This document shows, in pieces, positions 1 through 8,089 of a stretch of 64,000 nucleotides of DNA. Source of the stretch: Methylobacterium sp. CB376 (GTDB lineage Bacteria > Pseudomonadota > Alphaproteobacteria > Rhizobiales > Beijerinckiaceae); the NCBI RefSeq assembly GCF_029714205.1, contig NZ_CP121648.1:6512501-6576500 (forward strand), in the 5' to 3' direction. The notes under the pieces are model-generated. The model was not told the origin of the DNA. It made no database searches and saw only the letters and a program-made list of their open reading frames with translations. A program made the position numbers and the translations under genes. The first letter of the stretch is position 1. Each line of letters starts with the position of its first letter.

Positions 1-378
1 CCGCTCCTCAAGAAGAGTTTCCGGAATCTCGATGCCAAGACCACCAACACCCTGTCGAACCCGATGACCCGCTATCTCGGCGCCCGGGACGAGCGCGAGG
101 CGCTGAATCCGGGCCACTGGTCGACGGCGATCCAGAACCTGTCGCGCTTCGAGGTGGTCGGGCACCACGACTATGCCGGGGAATTCTCGGCCTCGGTGAT
201 GCAGGCCCTCGACCTCCCCTACGAGGAGCCGGTGCCCCGGCCCGGGCCGCGCCAGGAGGTGCGCGACGCCGCCGAGATGCTGCGGGCGGTCAGGAACGCC
301 GCCCCCCTGGTCGAGATGGACCTCGACCTCAGCGAGCGCATCCGCTCCCTGGTCGAGAAGTACTGGAAGCAAGCCTGA
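1..378 (+). CDS. Sulfotransferase-family protein, C-terminal part (5' end outside window)
   Basis: The frame is open from base 1, so only the last 125 residues are present. The segment contains NPMTRYLGARDEREALNPGHW followed by a helical C-terminus with acidic and basic residues. This style resembles the C-terminal part of sulfotransferase family 2 / capsule-decorating sulfotransferases, which move sulfate from PAPS to carbohydrate. The PAPS-binding loops lie outside the window, so the assignment rests on overall resemblance only. It stops at 376-378, 182 bp before a GT61 glycosyltransferase on the same strand, which would fit a surface-polysaccharide context. It could instead be another nucleotide-binding transferase. 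Confidence 0.5.
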   Translation, partial: PLLKKSFRNLDAKTTNTLSNPMTRYLGARDEREALNPGHWSTAIQNLSRFEVVGHHDYAGEFSASVMQALDLPYEEPVPRPGPRQEVRDAAEMLRAVRNAAPLVEMDLDLSERIRSLVEKYWKQA

Positions 379-560
379 GCCCGGCCGGCGCCGCGCCCCG
401 CGGCCGGGCCTCGCCCGGCGGCGGGGCAGCGGCCCGGCGGGAGCTTGACCCGGTGGCGGCGGCGCCGCCAACCCGGGGCGCGTGGCGGCGCGCCGCGCGC
501 CGCCTCGGCGGCCGCGGGACGGGACCGCCGGGTTGAGAGGTCGGTTGAGAGACGCGCGCG

Positions 561-1793
561 ATGGCACCCGAACACGATCTGGTCCCGGTCTCATGCGACC
601 TCGACCGCCTGTACCGGTCGGACGGCTCCTCCGAACTGGCGGACGCGCTGCCCCCGATGGAGCCCTCCAGCCCCGACATCGACTTCGTCGACGACCTGTT
701 CCCCGCCTACGCGTACGAGCGGCCGGCCCCCCTCACGCAGGTCTGCGGGGACGAGGAGGCGGCGCGGCACATGCGGCAGATCGAGAGCGACATGGCCCGG
801 GGCGCCCGGCGGGGCGCGGCCTCGGCCCTGTTCCGCATCCGCGACGCCGTCCTGTACGACAACGTCATCCATCTCCTGCGCGGCGCGCGCCGCGCCGTCG
901 TCTACGAGACCGCGCGGCCGCAGGACCTCGCGCATTTCCCGCTCGACCAGGCGCCGCACCCGATCCGGGACCAGGATTCCTCCGACGGCGCCCTCAACCT
1001 CGTCTTCACGAACTCCGCCTCGTTCAATTACGGCCACTGGCTGGTGGAGGATCTGCCGCGGCTGAAGGCGGTCCGGGTGCTCCGGCGCCGCTTTCCCGGC
1101 CGGCCCATCAACCTGATCATCACGACCTATCACGAGATCATCGACCAGGTGCGGCTGCGCTCGATCAAGCTGATGCTCGAGGGCCTGCGGGGGATCCGGA
1201 TCGTGACGATCACGCGCGACCAGCCGCTGCATTTCGACGTGCTGCACTTCGCCTCGCCGATCGCCCTGCACCCGGTGCTGAAATCCCCCGAGGCGCTCGC
1301 CTTCCTGGCCGGGACGCTGCGGCGCCGGGTGCTGCTCGCGCGCCTGCGCATCGCCCGCGACGCCCTGCTGGCGACGCCCCGGCGCCGGCCCCTGCGGCGG
1401 CGGCTCTTCGTCGACCGCGCGCCGGATTACGGGCGCCGCCTCCTCAACCGGGACGACGTGCTGGCGCTCCTGTCCGGCGAGGGTTTCGAGGTGGTCGATC
1501 CCCTGACCCTGCCGTTCGGCCAGCAGGTCGCGCAGTTCGCCGATGCCGGGGTGGTGGTGGGCGGCATGGGGGCCGCCATGACCAACACGCTGTTCAGCCT
1601 GCCCGGGACGCAGGTGATCCACCTCGCGGCCGAGGGCTGGAACGACCCGTTCTTCTGGGACCTCGCGGCGGTGCGCGGGCACCGCTACCACGCGCTCTAC
1701 GGCGCGAGCGACTCGAAGGAGCGGCCGAACCACGGCGCCTTCACGATCGACCTCGACGCCCTGCGGGCCGCCCTGCGGGCGGCGACCGCCTGA
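561..1793 (+). CDS. Glycosyltransferase family 61 protein
   Basis: A 410-residue protein typical in length for the GT61 (DUF563) family. Around residues 156-167 it has the family signature NYGHWLVEDLPR, and towards the C-terminus GGMGAAMTN, the loop that precedes the conserved 'fear of fraud' segment in GT61 enzymes. No signal peptide or membrane segment is seen, so it is probably cytosolic. Bacterial members are found in capsule, LPS or exopolysaccharide loci, and the preceding sulfotransferase-like gene agrees with that. The sugar donor and acceptor cannot be deduced. The start at 561 is an ATG after GC-rich sequence without a strong Shine-Dalgarno, so it is only probable. Confidence 0.8.
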   Translation: MAPEHDLVPVSCDLDRLYRSDGSSELADALPPMEPSSPDIDFVDDLFPAYAYERPAPLTQVCGDEEAARHMRQIESDMARGARRGAASALFRIRDAVLYDNVIHLLRGARRAVVYETARPQDLAHFPLDQAPHPIRDQDSSDGALNLVFTNSASFNYGHWLVEDLPRLKAVRVLRRRFPGRPINLIITTYHEIIDQVRLRSIKLMLEGLRGIRIVTITRDQPLHFDVLHFASPIALHPVLKSPEALAFLAGTLRRRVLLARLRIARDALLATPRRRPLRRRLFVDRAPDYGRRLLNRDDVLALLSGEGFEVVDPLTLPFGQQVAQFADAGVVVGGMGAAMTNTLFSLPGTQVIHLAAEGWNDPFFWDLAAVRGHRYHALYGASDSKERPNHGAFTIDLDALRAALRAATA

Positions 1794-1839
1794 CCGGGGG
1801 CGGCTCGCCCCGCGACCGAGCCCCCGCTCGAGTCCGCCG

Positions 1840-2832
1840 CTACTGCGACCGGCGGCTGAAGGAGACGGCGTAGGCCTGCACCCGCGCGTCGATCAGCGGG
1901 TCGTCCGAGACCTCGATCCCGTCCGGCAGGGCGTTCGGCATGAAGAGCAGCGCCTTCTGGGCCTCCTCGCTGTTCGCGACCGCCTTCGTGAGGGTGAGCG
2001 TGCCCATCTCGACGAGGCGCCGGTCCTCCGGCCAGGGCCGCGTCGCGTCCCGGGTGGAATCGCCCTCGCTCGCGAGCTGGGCGAGGACGCGGAACTCCAC
2101 CGGCCCCTGGGCGAGGCGCGCGGGCAGTTCGCGCATCAGGAAGTCGGGGTCGCGCTTGGCGGCCTCGGCCGCCTCCAGGTACGCGGTGCCGGCGACCGGG
2201 ACGAAGCGGTAGCGGAAGGGCGTGCGCTTGCCGGCCGCGTCCACGAACACGAAGGCGTTGACCCCGTTATAGACCTGCCCGGCGAGGCTCGTCGGCGTGC
2301 CGATCACCGCGCCGGCCCGGCCCGCCGCCGGGTGGCTGGCGACGAAGGTCTCCACCGGCGTCGGGTGCGGCGCGCCGGGGCCGCTCGCCGCCGCGGCCTT
2401 CAGGAGCTGCAGGAACTCCTCGGGCGTCGCCACGGGGAAGAACTTCAGCGAGTTCACCACCACGTCCATCTCGCCGCCCTCCGCGAGGGCGAATTTCAGC
2501 GCCATCCCGTGCGGCTTGGCATTCGCGTCCCCGTCCGGGATGGTGGGCAGCCCGGTCGCGTCGGAGAAGCGCGCCCGCACGGGCACCGCCGGCCCCCGGA
2601 ACGGCGAGGCCTTGCTCAGCGCGGCGGCCTCCCGGCTCGGCGTGAAGGAGCCCTCCACCACGACGCCCTTGGCGTGGTTGGCGCGGAAGCCCGCGTGCTT
2701 GCCCCAGAGCGTGTTCATCACGTCGACGAGCTGCTCGGGCACCGGGGCCTCCTCGGCCCGCGCGCGAAGCGGCCCCGCGATCGCCAGCCCGAGCCCCGCG
2801 GCCAGGACGGCGCCGATCTTGGCGTAACCCAT
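1840..2832 (-). CDS. Secreted catalase-family peroxidase (SrpA-like)
   Basis: The 330-residue protein begins with a hydrophobic export signal (MGYAKIGAVLAAGLGLAIAG, cleavage probably after ARA near residue 27). The mature part matches the small catalase-like heme peroxidase family: early GFRANHAKG with the distal His, then VRARFSDATGLPTIPDGDANAKPHGMALKF-type sequence, then NSLKFF and the C-terminal catalase-core remnants. Such SrpA-type proteins are about 330-360 residues, lack the NADPH and C-terminal domains of true catalases, and act as organic peroxide or H2O2 peroxidases in the periplasm. The start at 2832 is chosen because GGAGA lies 8 nt upstream and it gives a clean signal peptide; an in-frame start 72 nt earlier would spoil it. 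Confidence 0.85.
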   Translation of the reverse strand: MGYAKIGAVLAAGLGLAIAGPLRARAEEAPVPEQLVDVMNTLWGKHAGFRANHAKGVVVEGSFTPSREAAALSKASPFRGPAVPVRARFSDATGLPTIPDGDANAKPHGMALKFALAEGGEMDVVVNSLKFFPVATPEEFLQLLKAAAASGPGAPHPTPVETFVASHPAAGRAGAVIGTPTSLAGQVYNGVNAFVFVDAAGKRTPFRYRFVPVAGTAYLEAAEAAKRDPDFLMRELPARLAQGPVEFRVLAQLASEGDSTRDATRPWPEDRRLVEMGTLTLTKAVANSEEAQKALLFMPNALPDGIEVSDDPLIDARVQAYAVSFSRRSQ

Positions 2833-3008
2833 CGAAATCTCCGGTTGCAGCCGCCTTCCGATACGATCGGGCGGACCATCGCCCGGACGGAAGGTCCGGC
2901 GCAAGACGGGTTGCGCTCAACTGGCCGTGGGGCGGCCGTCCCGCGCCGGCGGGGGAGGGACCCCGGCGGGCCGCGCGCCGCGATCGGTCCGGCTCAGACC
3001 CCATCCGC

Positions 3009-3076
3009 TTGATCCCCGGGATGGCGGATCTGGGCTTCGCTCACGCGCCGCGCGGGCGCGTGATCCGGGATCCGCT
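3009..3076 (-). repeat. Dispersed intergenic repeat, inverted copy
   Basis: Read on the minus strand this segment gives a copy of the element also present at 14585-14652, 38211-38288, 39622-39802 and 50759-50835. Shared blocks are the GGATCCCGGATC-type palindromic lead, then CCCGCGCGGCGC, GTGAGCGAAGCC and ATCCGC. It lies immediately 3' of mazG, a typical position for REP-like elements. Confidence 0.6.
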
Positions 3077-3862
3077 TCACTCCTCCCGCTTCACCGCCGC
3101 CCAGGCCTCCTCCATCGCGGCGAGGCCCGCCTCCGGCAGGTCCTGCCCGCGGGCGCGCAGGCGGGCCTCCATCGCCTCGAAGCGGCGCCGGAACTTGCGG
3201 TTGGCGCGCCGCAGCGCCTCCTCCGGGTCGATTCCGGCGTGCCGGGCGAGGTTGGCGACCGAGAACAGGAGGTCGCCGATCTCCTCGGCCAGGGCCTCGC
3301 CGTCGCCCGCCGCCAGGGCCTCGGCCACTTCCTCCGTCTCCTCCCTGACCTTGTCCACGACCTCGGCGGCGTCCGGCCAGTCGAAGCCGACCGCGGCGGC
3401 CTTGGCCGAGATCTTCTCCGCCCGGGTCAGGGCCGGGAGCGCGAGCGGCACGCCGCCGAGCGTGCCCTCGGGGCGGCCCCTGCGCGCGCGCTCGGCCGCC
3501 TTGATCGCCGCCCACTGGGCGCTGACCGCCTCGGGGTCGAGGTCGCGCGCCTCGCCGAAGATGTGGGGGTGGCGCCGCACCATCTTGTCGGCGATGGCGG
3601 TCGCCACGTCGGCGAACGCGAAGGCCCCGGCCTCCTCCGCCAGCCGCGCCTGGAACACGACCTGGAACAGCAGGTCGCCGAGTTCGTCGCGCAGGTCGTC
3701 GAGGTCGCCCCGGTCGACCGCGTCGGCCACCTCGTAGGCCTCCTCGATCGTGTAGGGCACGATCGAGGCGAAGTCCTGCCGCAGGTCCCAGGGACAGCCG
3801 GTCTCCCTGTCGCGCAGGCGGGCCATGATGGCGAGGAGCCGCTCGATCGGGGTGGTGCTCAT
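3077..3862 (-). CDS. mazG: Nucleoside triphosphate pyrophosphohydrolase MazG
   Basis: A 261-residue two-domain MazG protein that hydrolyses (d)NTPs to NMP and pyrophosphate, a house-cleaning enzyme that can also lower ppGpp. The N-terminal MazG domain shows the CPWD motif near residue 24 and EEAYEVADAV...DELGDLLFQVVF, the EExxE...ExxD metal-binding pattern. The second copy, EETEEVAEAL...EEIGDLLFSVANLARH, follows at about residues 175-215. Length and order match the Escherichia coli type, and both metal sites look intact. The gene stands alone between the peroxidase and the replication region, with the intergenic repeat at its 3' end. Confidence 0.93.
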   Translation of the reverse strand: MSTTPIERLLAIMARLRDRETGCPWDLRQDFASIVPYTIEEAYEVADAVDRGDLDDLRDELGDLLFQVVFQARLAEEAGAFAFADVATAIADKMVRRHPHIFGEARDLDPEAVSAQWAAIKAAERARRGRPEGTLGGVPLALPALTRAEKISAKAAAVGFDWPDAAEVVDKVREETEEVAEALAAGDGEALAEEIGDLLFSVANLARHAGIDPEEALRRANRKFRRRFEAMEARLRARGQDLPEAGLAAMEEAWAAVKREE

Positions 3863-4116
3863 GCGGGGTCTCGCCGGCCGACGCGCCGTCCCGGCGGCGC
3901 CCCGTGCTCATAAGCCGGCCCGCGCCGATGGTGAAGGAAGCCGGCAACGCCGCACTCACCCTCGATCGTAATATTCCATTTATTCCTTTCGAAGCGGCGG
4001 CCGCGGGGGCGGGGGGCGAAGCCATCCCGCTCCCGCATGCCTTCGTTCTGCAAAACGAACCCCGGATCGGCCCCTATACGAGACCCTATCGGGTATGGAT
4101 TTCAGAGAGTCAGTTC

Positions 4117-4125
4117 TGTGGATTA
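4117..4125 (-). promoter_or_regulatory. DnaA-box-like nonamer
   Basis: The plus strand reads TGTGGATTA, so the minus strand is TAATCCACA, one mismatch from the consensus TTATCCACA. It sits in an AT-rich pocket 50-60 bp before the first iteron, the usual position in iteron plasmid origins. Confidence 0.45.
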
Positions 4126-4176
4126 TATGGAGAGGCGGATCTCTCAACCGGGCCAAGGGGTTGGGCCGGGATCCGG

Positions 4177-4400
4177 CATCCGACTCTGCGCATTCCCGCA
4201 TGGAACTCTGCGCGGCCGCGCATCGGATTCTGCGGGGATCGCACGGGGTCGCGCATCGGATTCTGCGCGGCCGCGCATCGGATTCGGCGTCGCCCGCCGC
4301 CCAAGCCCCTCGGAATCCCACAGGTTTTCAGACCCCCCGGCGCACAGAACTCTGCGCGGGGGGGCCGCGGCGGATCCGGGGCGTATCGAACTCTGCGCGG
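4177..4400 (+). repeat. Seven iteron-like direct repeats
   Basis: A 17 bp motif close to CATCGGA(A/T)(C/T)TCTGCGCGG occurs seven times in the same orientation. The CTCTGCG cores (or equivalent) begin at 4184, 4206, 4228, 4261, 4283, 4350 and 4391; the fifth copy is degenerate (GATTCGGCG). Start-to-start distances are 22, 22, 33, 22, 67 and 41 bp, so the first six sit at near-multiples of 11 bp, on one face of the helix. That spacing is characteristic of Rep-binding iterons. Confidence 0.75.
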
Positions 4401-4755
4401 GATCGCGGCGCCGTCCACCGCCCGTCCCCGCTCCGCGCCGCGCTCGGCGACAGGGTGCTCCCGGCCCTGTCCCCAGACCGGTCCACACCCGGTCCCCGGC
4501 CCCGCCGGTCCCTGGCCGCGCCCCGGCCGCGCCGGCGGCGCCGGCGAGGGCCGCGGGCGCGGGGCGTCGGGCGAGGATGATGGGGCGAGGATGATGGGGA
4601 CGACTCGCGGGAATCTTGGGATAACTCCGCCGGGCCACGGGATTCCCGGGAGCGGAATCGGCCATGACGGATTTCCGCAGGGTGGTGAGGCCGGATTCCG
4701 CGGCGAGGGCGAGCCTCGCCCCGAGGCCCGGTTGGGGAGGCGCAGGCATCGGGCC

Positions 4756-5832
4756 ATGGGCATCGAGGCCAAGATCGAGGCGATCCGCGACGAGGATCTG
4801 AGGGCGGAGCTCGAGGCGGCCCGCGGCAGCTTCCTGTTCGCGGTGATCGTCGAGACCATCGCCCACCGGCAGGCCCAGCGCGACGCCGAGCGGGAGGCGG
4901 CGGCGCGCGCGGCCGAGGCGCGCGCCGGCATGTCCCGCGACCAGCGCCGCCGGGACGCCGTGCGGGCGGTGATCGAGACCGAGCCCGTCGCCCCCGAGAA
5001 CATCCAGCACATCCACTCGGTGCTGGCCCTGTGCGGGCTGCCCTACCGCGATCCGGGCGAGACGCGGGAGTTCTTCCGCGAGTACGGCCGCAACACGCTC
5101 AGCATCCTGGCCGGGCGGATCAAGAACCCGGCGACCGGCCAGATGGAGCTGCAGGGCCTGCCCTACGGCCCGAAGGCCCGCCTCGTGCTCCTGCACCTCT
5201 GCACCGAGGCGGTGCGCCAGCGCAGCCCCACCATCGAGGTCGCCGACAGCCTGTCGGGCTTCATGCGCGAGATGGGCTTCGCGGTGACGGGGGGCGAGCG
5301 CGGCACCATCCGGCAGTTCAAGGAGCAGCTCAACCGCCTCGCCGCCTGCACCCTGCAGATCGGCCTCTGGGACGGCCAGTCCCGCTCCTCCACCCTGACC
5401 ATGCCGCCCTTCCGCAAGCTCGACCTCTGGCGGGGCGAGGGGCAGGCCGCTGCCTGGTCGAAGACCGTGCAGTTCCACCAGGATTTCTACGAGAACCTGG
5501 TCAAGCACGCGCTGCCGGTGGACATCCGGGCCGCCCGGGCCTTCGCGGGCTCGGCCCGCAAGCTCGACCTCCTGTTCTGGGTCGGCTACCGGCTGCGCGC
5601 CCTGCCGCGGCCCCTGCGCCTGTCCTGGGACACGCTGCACAAGCAGTTCGGGGCCGACAACGCCTCCCTGCGCAGCTTCCGCCAGGCCTTCAAGGCCGAC
5701 GTCGCCCACCTGCGCGAGGTGTTTCCGAAGCTGCCGATCAGCCTCGACGAGGCCGGCATGCAGCTCCTGCCCGCCGATCCGAGCACGCTCCTGGTGCCGC
5801 CCAAGCCCGCCCGGAAGAAGGCCGCCGGCTGA
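4756..5832 (+). CDS. repA: Plasmid-type replication initiator, RepA_C family
   Basis: The 358-residue product matches the plasmid-encoded RepA protein family (Pfam RepA_C). It has HSVLALCGLPYRDPGETREF near residue 95, GLPYGPKARLVLLHLCTEAVRQ, and FMREMGFAVTGGERGTIRQFKEQLNRLAAC, the conserved core of these initiators on alphaproteobacterial plasmids. C-terminal winged-helix-like sequence (LSWDTLHKQFGADNASLRSFRQAF) probably contacts DNA. Such proteins bind iterons and recruit host replication proteins, and iteron-like repeats lie 350-580 bp upstream. The start at 4756 is chosen because the family begins near this point and the upstream frame is the low-complexity origin region. A GGGGAGG lies about 15 nt upstream. 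Finding this beside mazG and other chromosomal genes suggests an integrated plasmid or phage-plasmid. Confidence 0.85.
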   Translation: MGIEAKIEAIRDEDLRAELEAARGSFLFAVIVETIAHRQAQRDAEREAAARAAEARAGMSRDQRRRDAVRAVIETEPVAPENIQHIHSVLALCGLPYRDPGETREFFREYGRNTLSILAGRIKNPATGQMELQGLPYGPKARLVLLHLCTEAVRQRSPTIEVADSLSGFMREMGFAVTGGERGTIRQFKEQLNRLAACTLQIGLWDGQSRSSTLTMPPFRKLDLWRGEGQAAAWSKTVQFHQDFYENLVKHALPVDIRAARAFAGSARKLDLLFWVGYRLRALPRPLRLSWDTLHKQFGADNASLRSFRQAFKADVAHLREVFPKLPISLDEAGMQLLPADPSTLLVPPKPARKKAAG

Positions 5833-6291
5833 GGCCGGAAGGCGGCGCCGGGGCGGTGCGAGGGCCGCGCCGCCCTGCTCGCATCGAGGCGGCGTGCGCG
5901 CTCCGCGCCTCTCGCTGCTCACCCCCGGGATCGCCGGCGTGGCGCGCCCCCGCCTTCCCGCCGCACATCACCCTCACCGGACAAGGGCGCGGTGCCGGAC
6001 CCGTTCGCGCGCGGCGCTCGCCGCGGATGCGGGTCTTGTGGGCGGCTCTTCCGGCTCCGTGGCGGATCCCGACGGCGATCCCTGGGAACCGGCCTTCGCT
6101 CCCCTGGCGCCCCTCGACGCGGGCGGCCCCGTGGCGCTGCCGCGGCGCGGGGCGAGGGAGGATTGCGGAATAATTCCGTAAGCGGAATGGAATGGATCGT
6201 TCCAGCCGCTTGCGGAATGTCCCGCGGCGGCGATATTCCTTCCTGAGCGGACGCCTCGCCGGGAGGGCGGACGGAATCGGCTGGGGGCGTG
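5833..6291. other. Intergenic region with GGAAT/ATTCC cluster
   Basis: This 459 bp stretch has no supported gene. Between 6166 and 6240 it carries a perfect odd-centre palindrome CGGAATAATTCCG (6166-6178), further GCGGAAT motifs at about 6183 and 6212, inverted GTTCC/ATTCC copies, and local AT richness. It is a candidate promoter-operator for the gene at 6292 or a second Rep-related binding cluster. The rest is plain GC-rich sequence. Confidence 0.4.
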
Positions 6292-6825
6292 ATGGTCCTG
6301 TCGGAGGCGGAGGTGCGGGCGCGGCTGGAGGCCCTGCGCCAGCAGCGCGCGGCGCTCGACCGCGCCATCGCCGAGCACGAACTCTACCTCGAACTCGGCC
6401 GCCGGCTCGCGGCGGCAGAACCCGCCCCGGCGCAGGCTCCGCCCGCTCCCGCGCCAACCGCCCAAGCGCGCGCCCAAGCGAGCGTCCAAGCGAGCGCCCA
6501 AGCGACGCTTCATCCGGCGACGCTTCATCCGGCGGCGCCCGCTTCGCCCCGCTCGGCGGGGCCGCCCGCGGCGGGCGCGCGCGCGGAGGGCCGGCGGGTG
6601 ATCGAGGCGGCCTTCGCGGTGCTCGCCGCGGCCGGGCGGCCGATGCACGCGGCGGAGATCTGGGAGGCGATCGCCGCGCGCGGTCACACCCTGCCGGGCC
6701 ACGATCCGGTCGCCGCCCTCAACACCCGCCTGTGGAAGCGCGCCCAGGGCGGCACCGCCCTGCGCCGGCTCGGCGACGGGGTCTACGCCCTCGACGCGCC
6801 CGTGAAGGTCAGCGCGGCCCCGTGA
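6292..6825 (+). CDS. Small DNA-associated protein with HARE-type winged helix
   Basis: The 177-residue protein has three parts: an N-terminal coiled coil (residues 1-40, SEAEVRARLEALRQQRAALDRA), a low-complexity Ala/Pro/Gln linker partly encoded by short tandem DNA repeats, and a C-terminal domain from about residue 100. That domain (AAGRPMHAAEIWEAIAARGH...LNTRLWKR) matches the pattern of the HARE-HTH / restriction-endonuclease-associated winged helix. No catalytic domain is present. It may be a DNA-binding regulator or accessory factor of the neighbouring replication/phage module, but that is inference. ATG at 6292 is preferred over the adjacent GTG because of a GGGGG 5 nt upstream. Its 3' end overlaps the convergent repressor gene by 17 nt. 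Confidence 0.6.
   Translation: MVLSEAEVRARLEALRQQRAALDRAIAEHELYLELGRRLAAAEPAPAQAPPAPAPTAQARAQASVQASAQATLHPATLHPAAPASPRSAGPPAAGARAEGRRVIEAAFAVLAAAGRPMHAAEIWEAIAARGHTLPGHDPVAALNTRLWKRAQGGTALRRLGDGVYALDAPVKVSAAP
6502..6531 (+). repeat. 15 bp tandem duplication in the linker
   Basis: GCGACGCTTCATCCG occurs twice head to tail, preceded by four imperfect copies of CAAGCGNGCG. The length is a multiple of three, so the frame is kept and only the Ala/Gln/Pro linker is lengthened. Confidence 0.7.
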
Positions 6826-7492
6826 AGCGCCGCCAATGCTGCGCGTGCACCGTGCTGATGATGCCGGAGGCCCAGGCGAGGCGGCGGTCGGTCATCAGCG
6901 GGGCGTTGTGGCTCTCCAGGTGGTAGGTGCCCCGCCGCGAGCCGCGCAGGATCTTCTTGAGGAAGCGGTTGCCGTCCGGCGTGGCCACCGCCGCGTAGCA
7001 GCCCAAGAGCCGCTCCGGGCTCTCCCCGCCCTGCGCGCACAGCACGATGTCGTCCGGCTCGTATTTCGGGTGCATGGAGGCGCCCGCGACCCGGAACGCG
7101 ATCGTGCCGGGCGGGAGCCAGAACGGCACCGTCACCTCGAACAGGTTGCCGCTCGGGTCCGGCTGCTCGTCCCCCGTGGCGATCAGCCCCCCGGCGCTGA
7201 TCACGCCGCGCACCCCCACGACCTGGCCGCTCTCCCCCGGGGGCTCGCCCGCCTCGTCGTCGCCGAACAGCAGGCCCTTCGCGGTCACCTGCACGCCGTC
7301 CCGGCGGAACCGGGCGGCGTAGCGCTCGGCGTCGTCCTGCCCGATCGTGCGCGTGCCAGCCTCGTGGGCCCGGTAGCTGCTCTCCGGCCAGCCGTTGCGC
7401 AGGGCCGCGTCGCGGGCCGAGCGGTAGCCCGCCGCCAGCCGCGCGAGGCGCAGCCGCTCGCCCTGATCGATCCGGAGACGGGCCTCGTCCAT
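6809..7492 (-). CDS. S24-family (LexA/CI-like) phage repressor
   Basis: The 227-residue protein has an N-terminal helix-turn-helix (GERLRLARLAAGYRSARDAALRNGWPESSYRAHEAGTRT) and a C-terminal S24 autoprotease domain. A VISAGG segment looks like the Ala-Gly self-cleavage site, GASMHPKY holds the nucleophilic Ser, and FLKKILRG supplies the Lys base. Such repressors keep phage genes silent and cleave themselves with RecA after DNA damage. The start is set at 7492: a possible earlier ATG at 7546 overlaps the -10 box of a good promoter at 7545-7573, so it is unlikely to lie in the transcript. It is divergent from the downstream phage operon and is the best candidate for its master switch. Confidence 0.85.
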   Translation of the reverse strand: MDEARLRIDQGERLRLARLAAGYRSARDAALRNGWPESSYRAHEAGTRTIGQDDAERYAARFRRDGVQVTAKGLLFGDDEAGEPPGESGQVVGVRGVISAGGLIATGDEQPDPSGNLFEVTVPFWLPPGTIAFRVAGASMHPKYEPDDIVLCAQGGESPERLLGCYAAVATPDGNRFLKKILRGSRRGTYHLESHNAPLMTDRRLAWASGIISTVHAQHWRRFTGPR

Positions 7493-7544
7493 CTGTCCAC
7501 AACCTTGAGAGAGGTATTCGCTACCTAGCGTGTTGATCGCGGTC

Positions 7545-7573
7545 ATTACATCATGTAGTGATCGGTGAGACAA
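7545..7573 (-). promoter_or_regulatory. Promoter and operator-like palindrome of the S24 repressor
   Basis: On the minus strand TTGTCT (7568-7573), a 17 bp spacer and TGTAAT (7545-7550) form a near-consensus sigma70-type promoter. The palindrome TACATcATGTA (7547-7557) covers the spacer and -10, where an autorepressor would bind. A weak plus-strand promoter (TTGATC 7533-7538, TAGTGA 7556-7561) overlaps it, so one operator could control both directions. Confidence 0.6.
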
Positions 7574-7680
7574 GCGGCCGGCCCGATCGCGCCCGCCGCG
7601 CGCTCTTCCGTAACGGCAGGAGAGTACCATGACACGGCGCCGATCCGCGCCGCGCGCGCTTCCGCGCGCGGACCGCGTTC

Positions 7681-7721
7681 CCGCTGGCGGGAGGCGGCCC
7701 CCCGCTGGCGGGAGGCGGCCC
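7681..7721 (+). repeat. 21 bp tandem duplication
   Basis: CCGCTGGCGGGAGGCGGCCC is present twice with a 21 bp period. It lies in a very GC-rich stretch (7574-7875) between the repressor promoter and the next small gene, in which no other convincing feature is seen. Confidence 0.7.
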
Positions 7722-7875
7722 TTCGAGGCCGGGGGGCGGGCTTCCGCCGGGCCCGGTTCGCCGCTAAGCCGGCCCGGCGCGGCCCGGTTCCCGGGCGCCG
7801 CCGCGGGCCCGCGGCGCGATCCGGTGCGGGCCGAGGGCCGGTCCGGCCCCGCGCAACCCCGCCGAGGACGCCCCC

Positions 7876-8025
7876 ATGAAGGCCGCCCTGATCGTGCTCT
7901 GGACCCTCGCGGCGGGCGTGCTCCTGTTCGTGATCGTGCGCCGGCGGATCGACCGCGCCCTGCGGGACCTCGACCGGAACCCTCCCGGGGAGACGCGCGA
8001 GGCCGGCCGCGACCCGGAGCCCTGA
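7876..8025 (+). CDS. Small single-pass membrane protein, unknown
   Basis: A 49-codon ORF with MKAALIVLWTLAAGVLLFVIV as one membrane segment followed by a positively charged RRRIDRALRDLDR stretch, a typical N-out/C-in small inner-membrane protein. GAGGACG lies 7-10 nt upstream as a modest ribosome site. It sits between the S24 repressor and the NusG-like gene and could be part of the phage lead operon. No family is recognised, and at this length the call rests on the clear membrane segment and the start context. Confidence 0.45.
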   Translation: MKAALIVLWTLAAGVLLFVIVRRRIDRALRDLDRNPPGETREAGRDPEP

Positions 8026-8089
8026 CGGCCGCTTCGGGAACGGTCGCGCGGGCCGCGGGATCCTCCCCGCGGCCGGCCGGGAGGCGCGC

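Larger units (their letters stand above)
3863..4755. other. Putative iteron-type replication origin region
   Basis: This 893 bp stretch contains no convincing gene. It holds AT-rich pockets unusual for the window (3962-3990 and 4080-4135), a DnaA-box-like nonamer, seven same-direction iteron-like repeats (4177-4400), and several GGAATC/GATTCC motifs at 4607-4700. It ends at the start of a RepA-family gene. Order and content match plasmid origins of the iteron class. This is inferred from sequence and shows nothing about whether the origin fires. Confidence 0.6.

Noticed and set aside
4756..5832. RepA start at 3904, giving a 642-residue protein
   Set aside because: The extra 284 residues are the translated origin region with the iterons and have no protein-like character.
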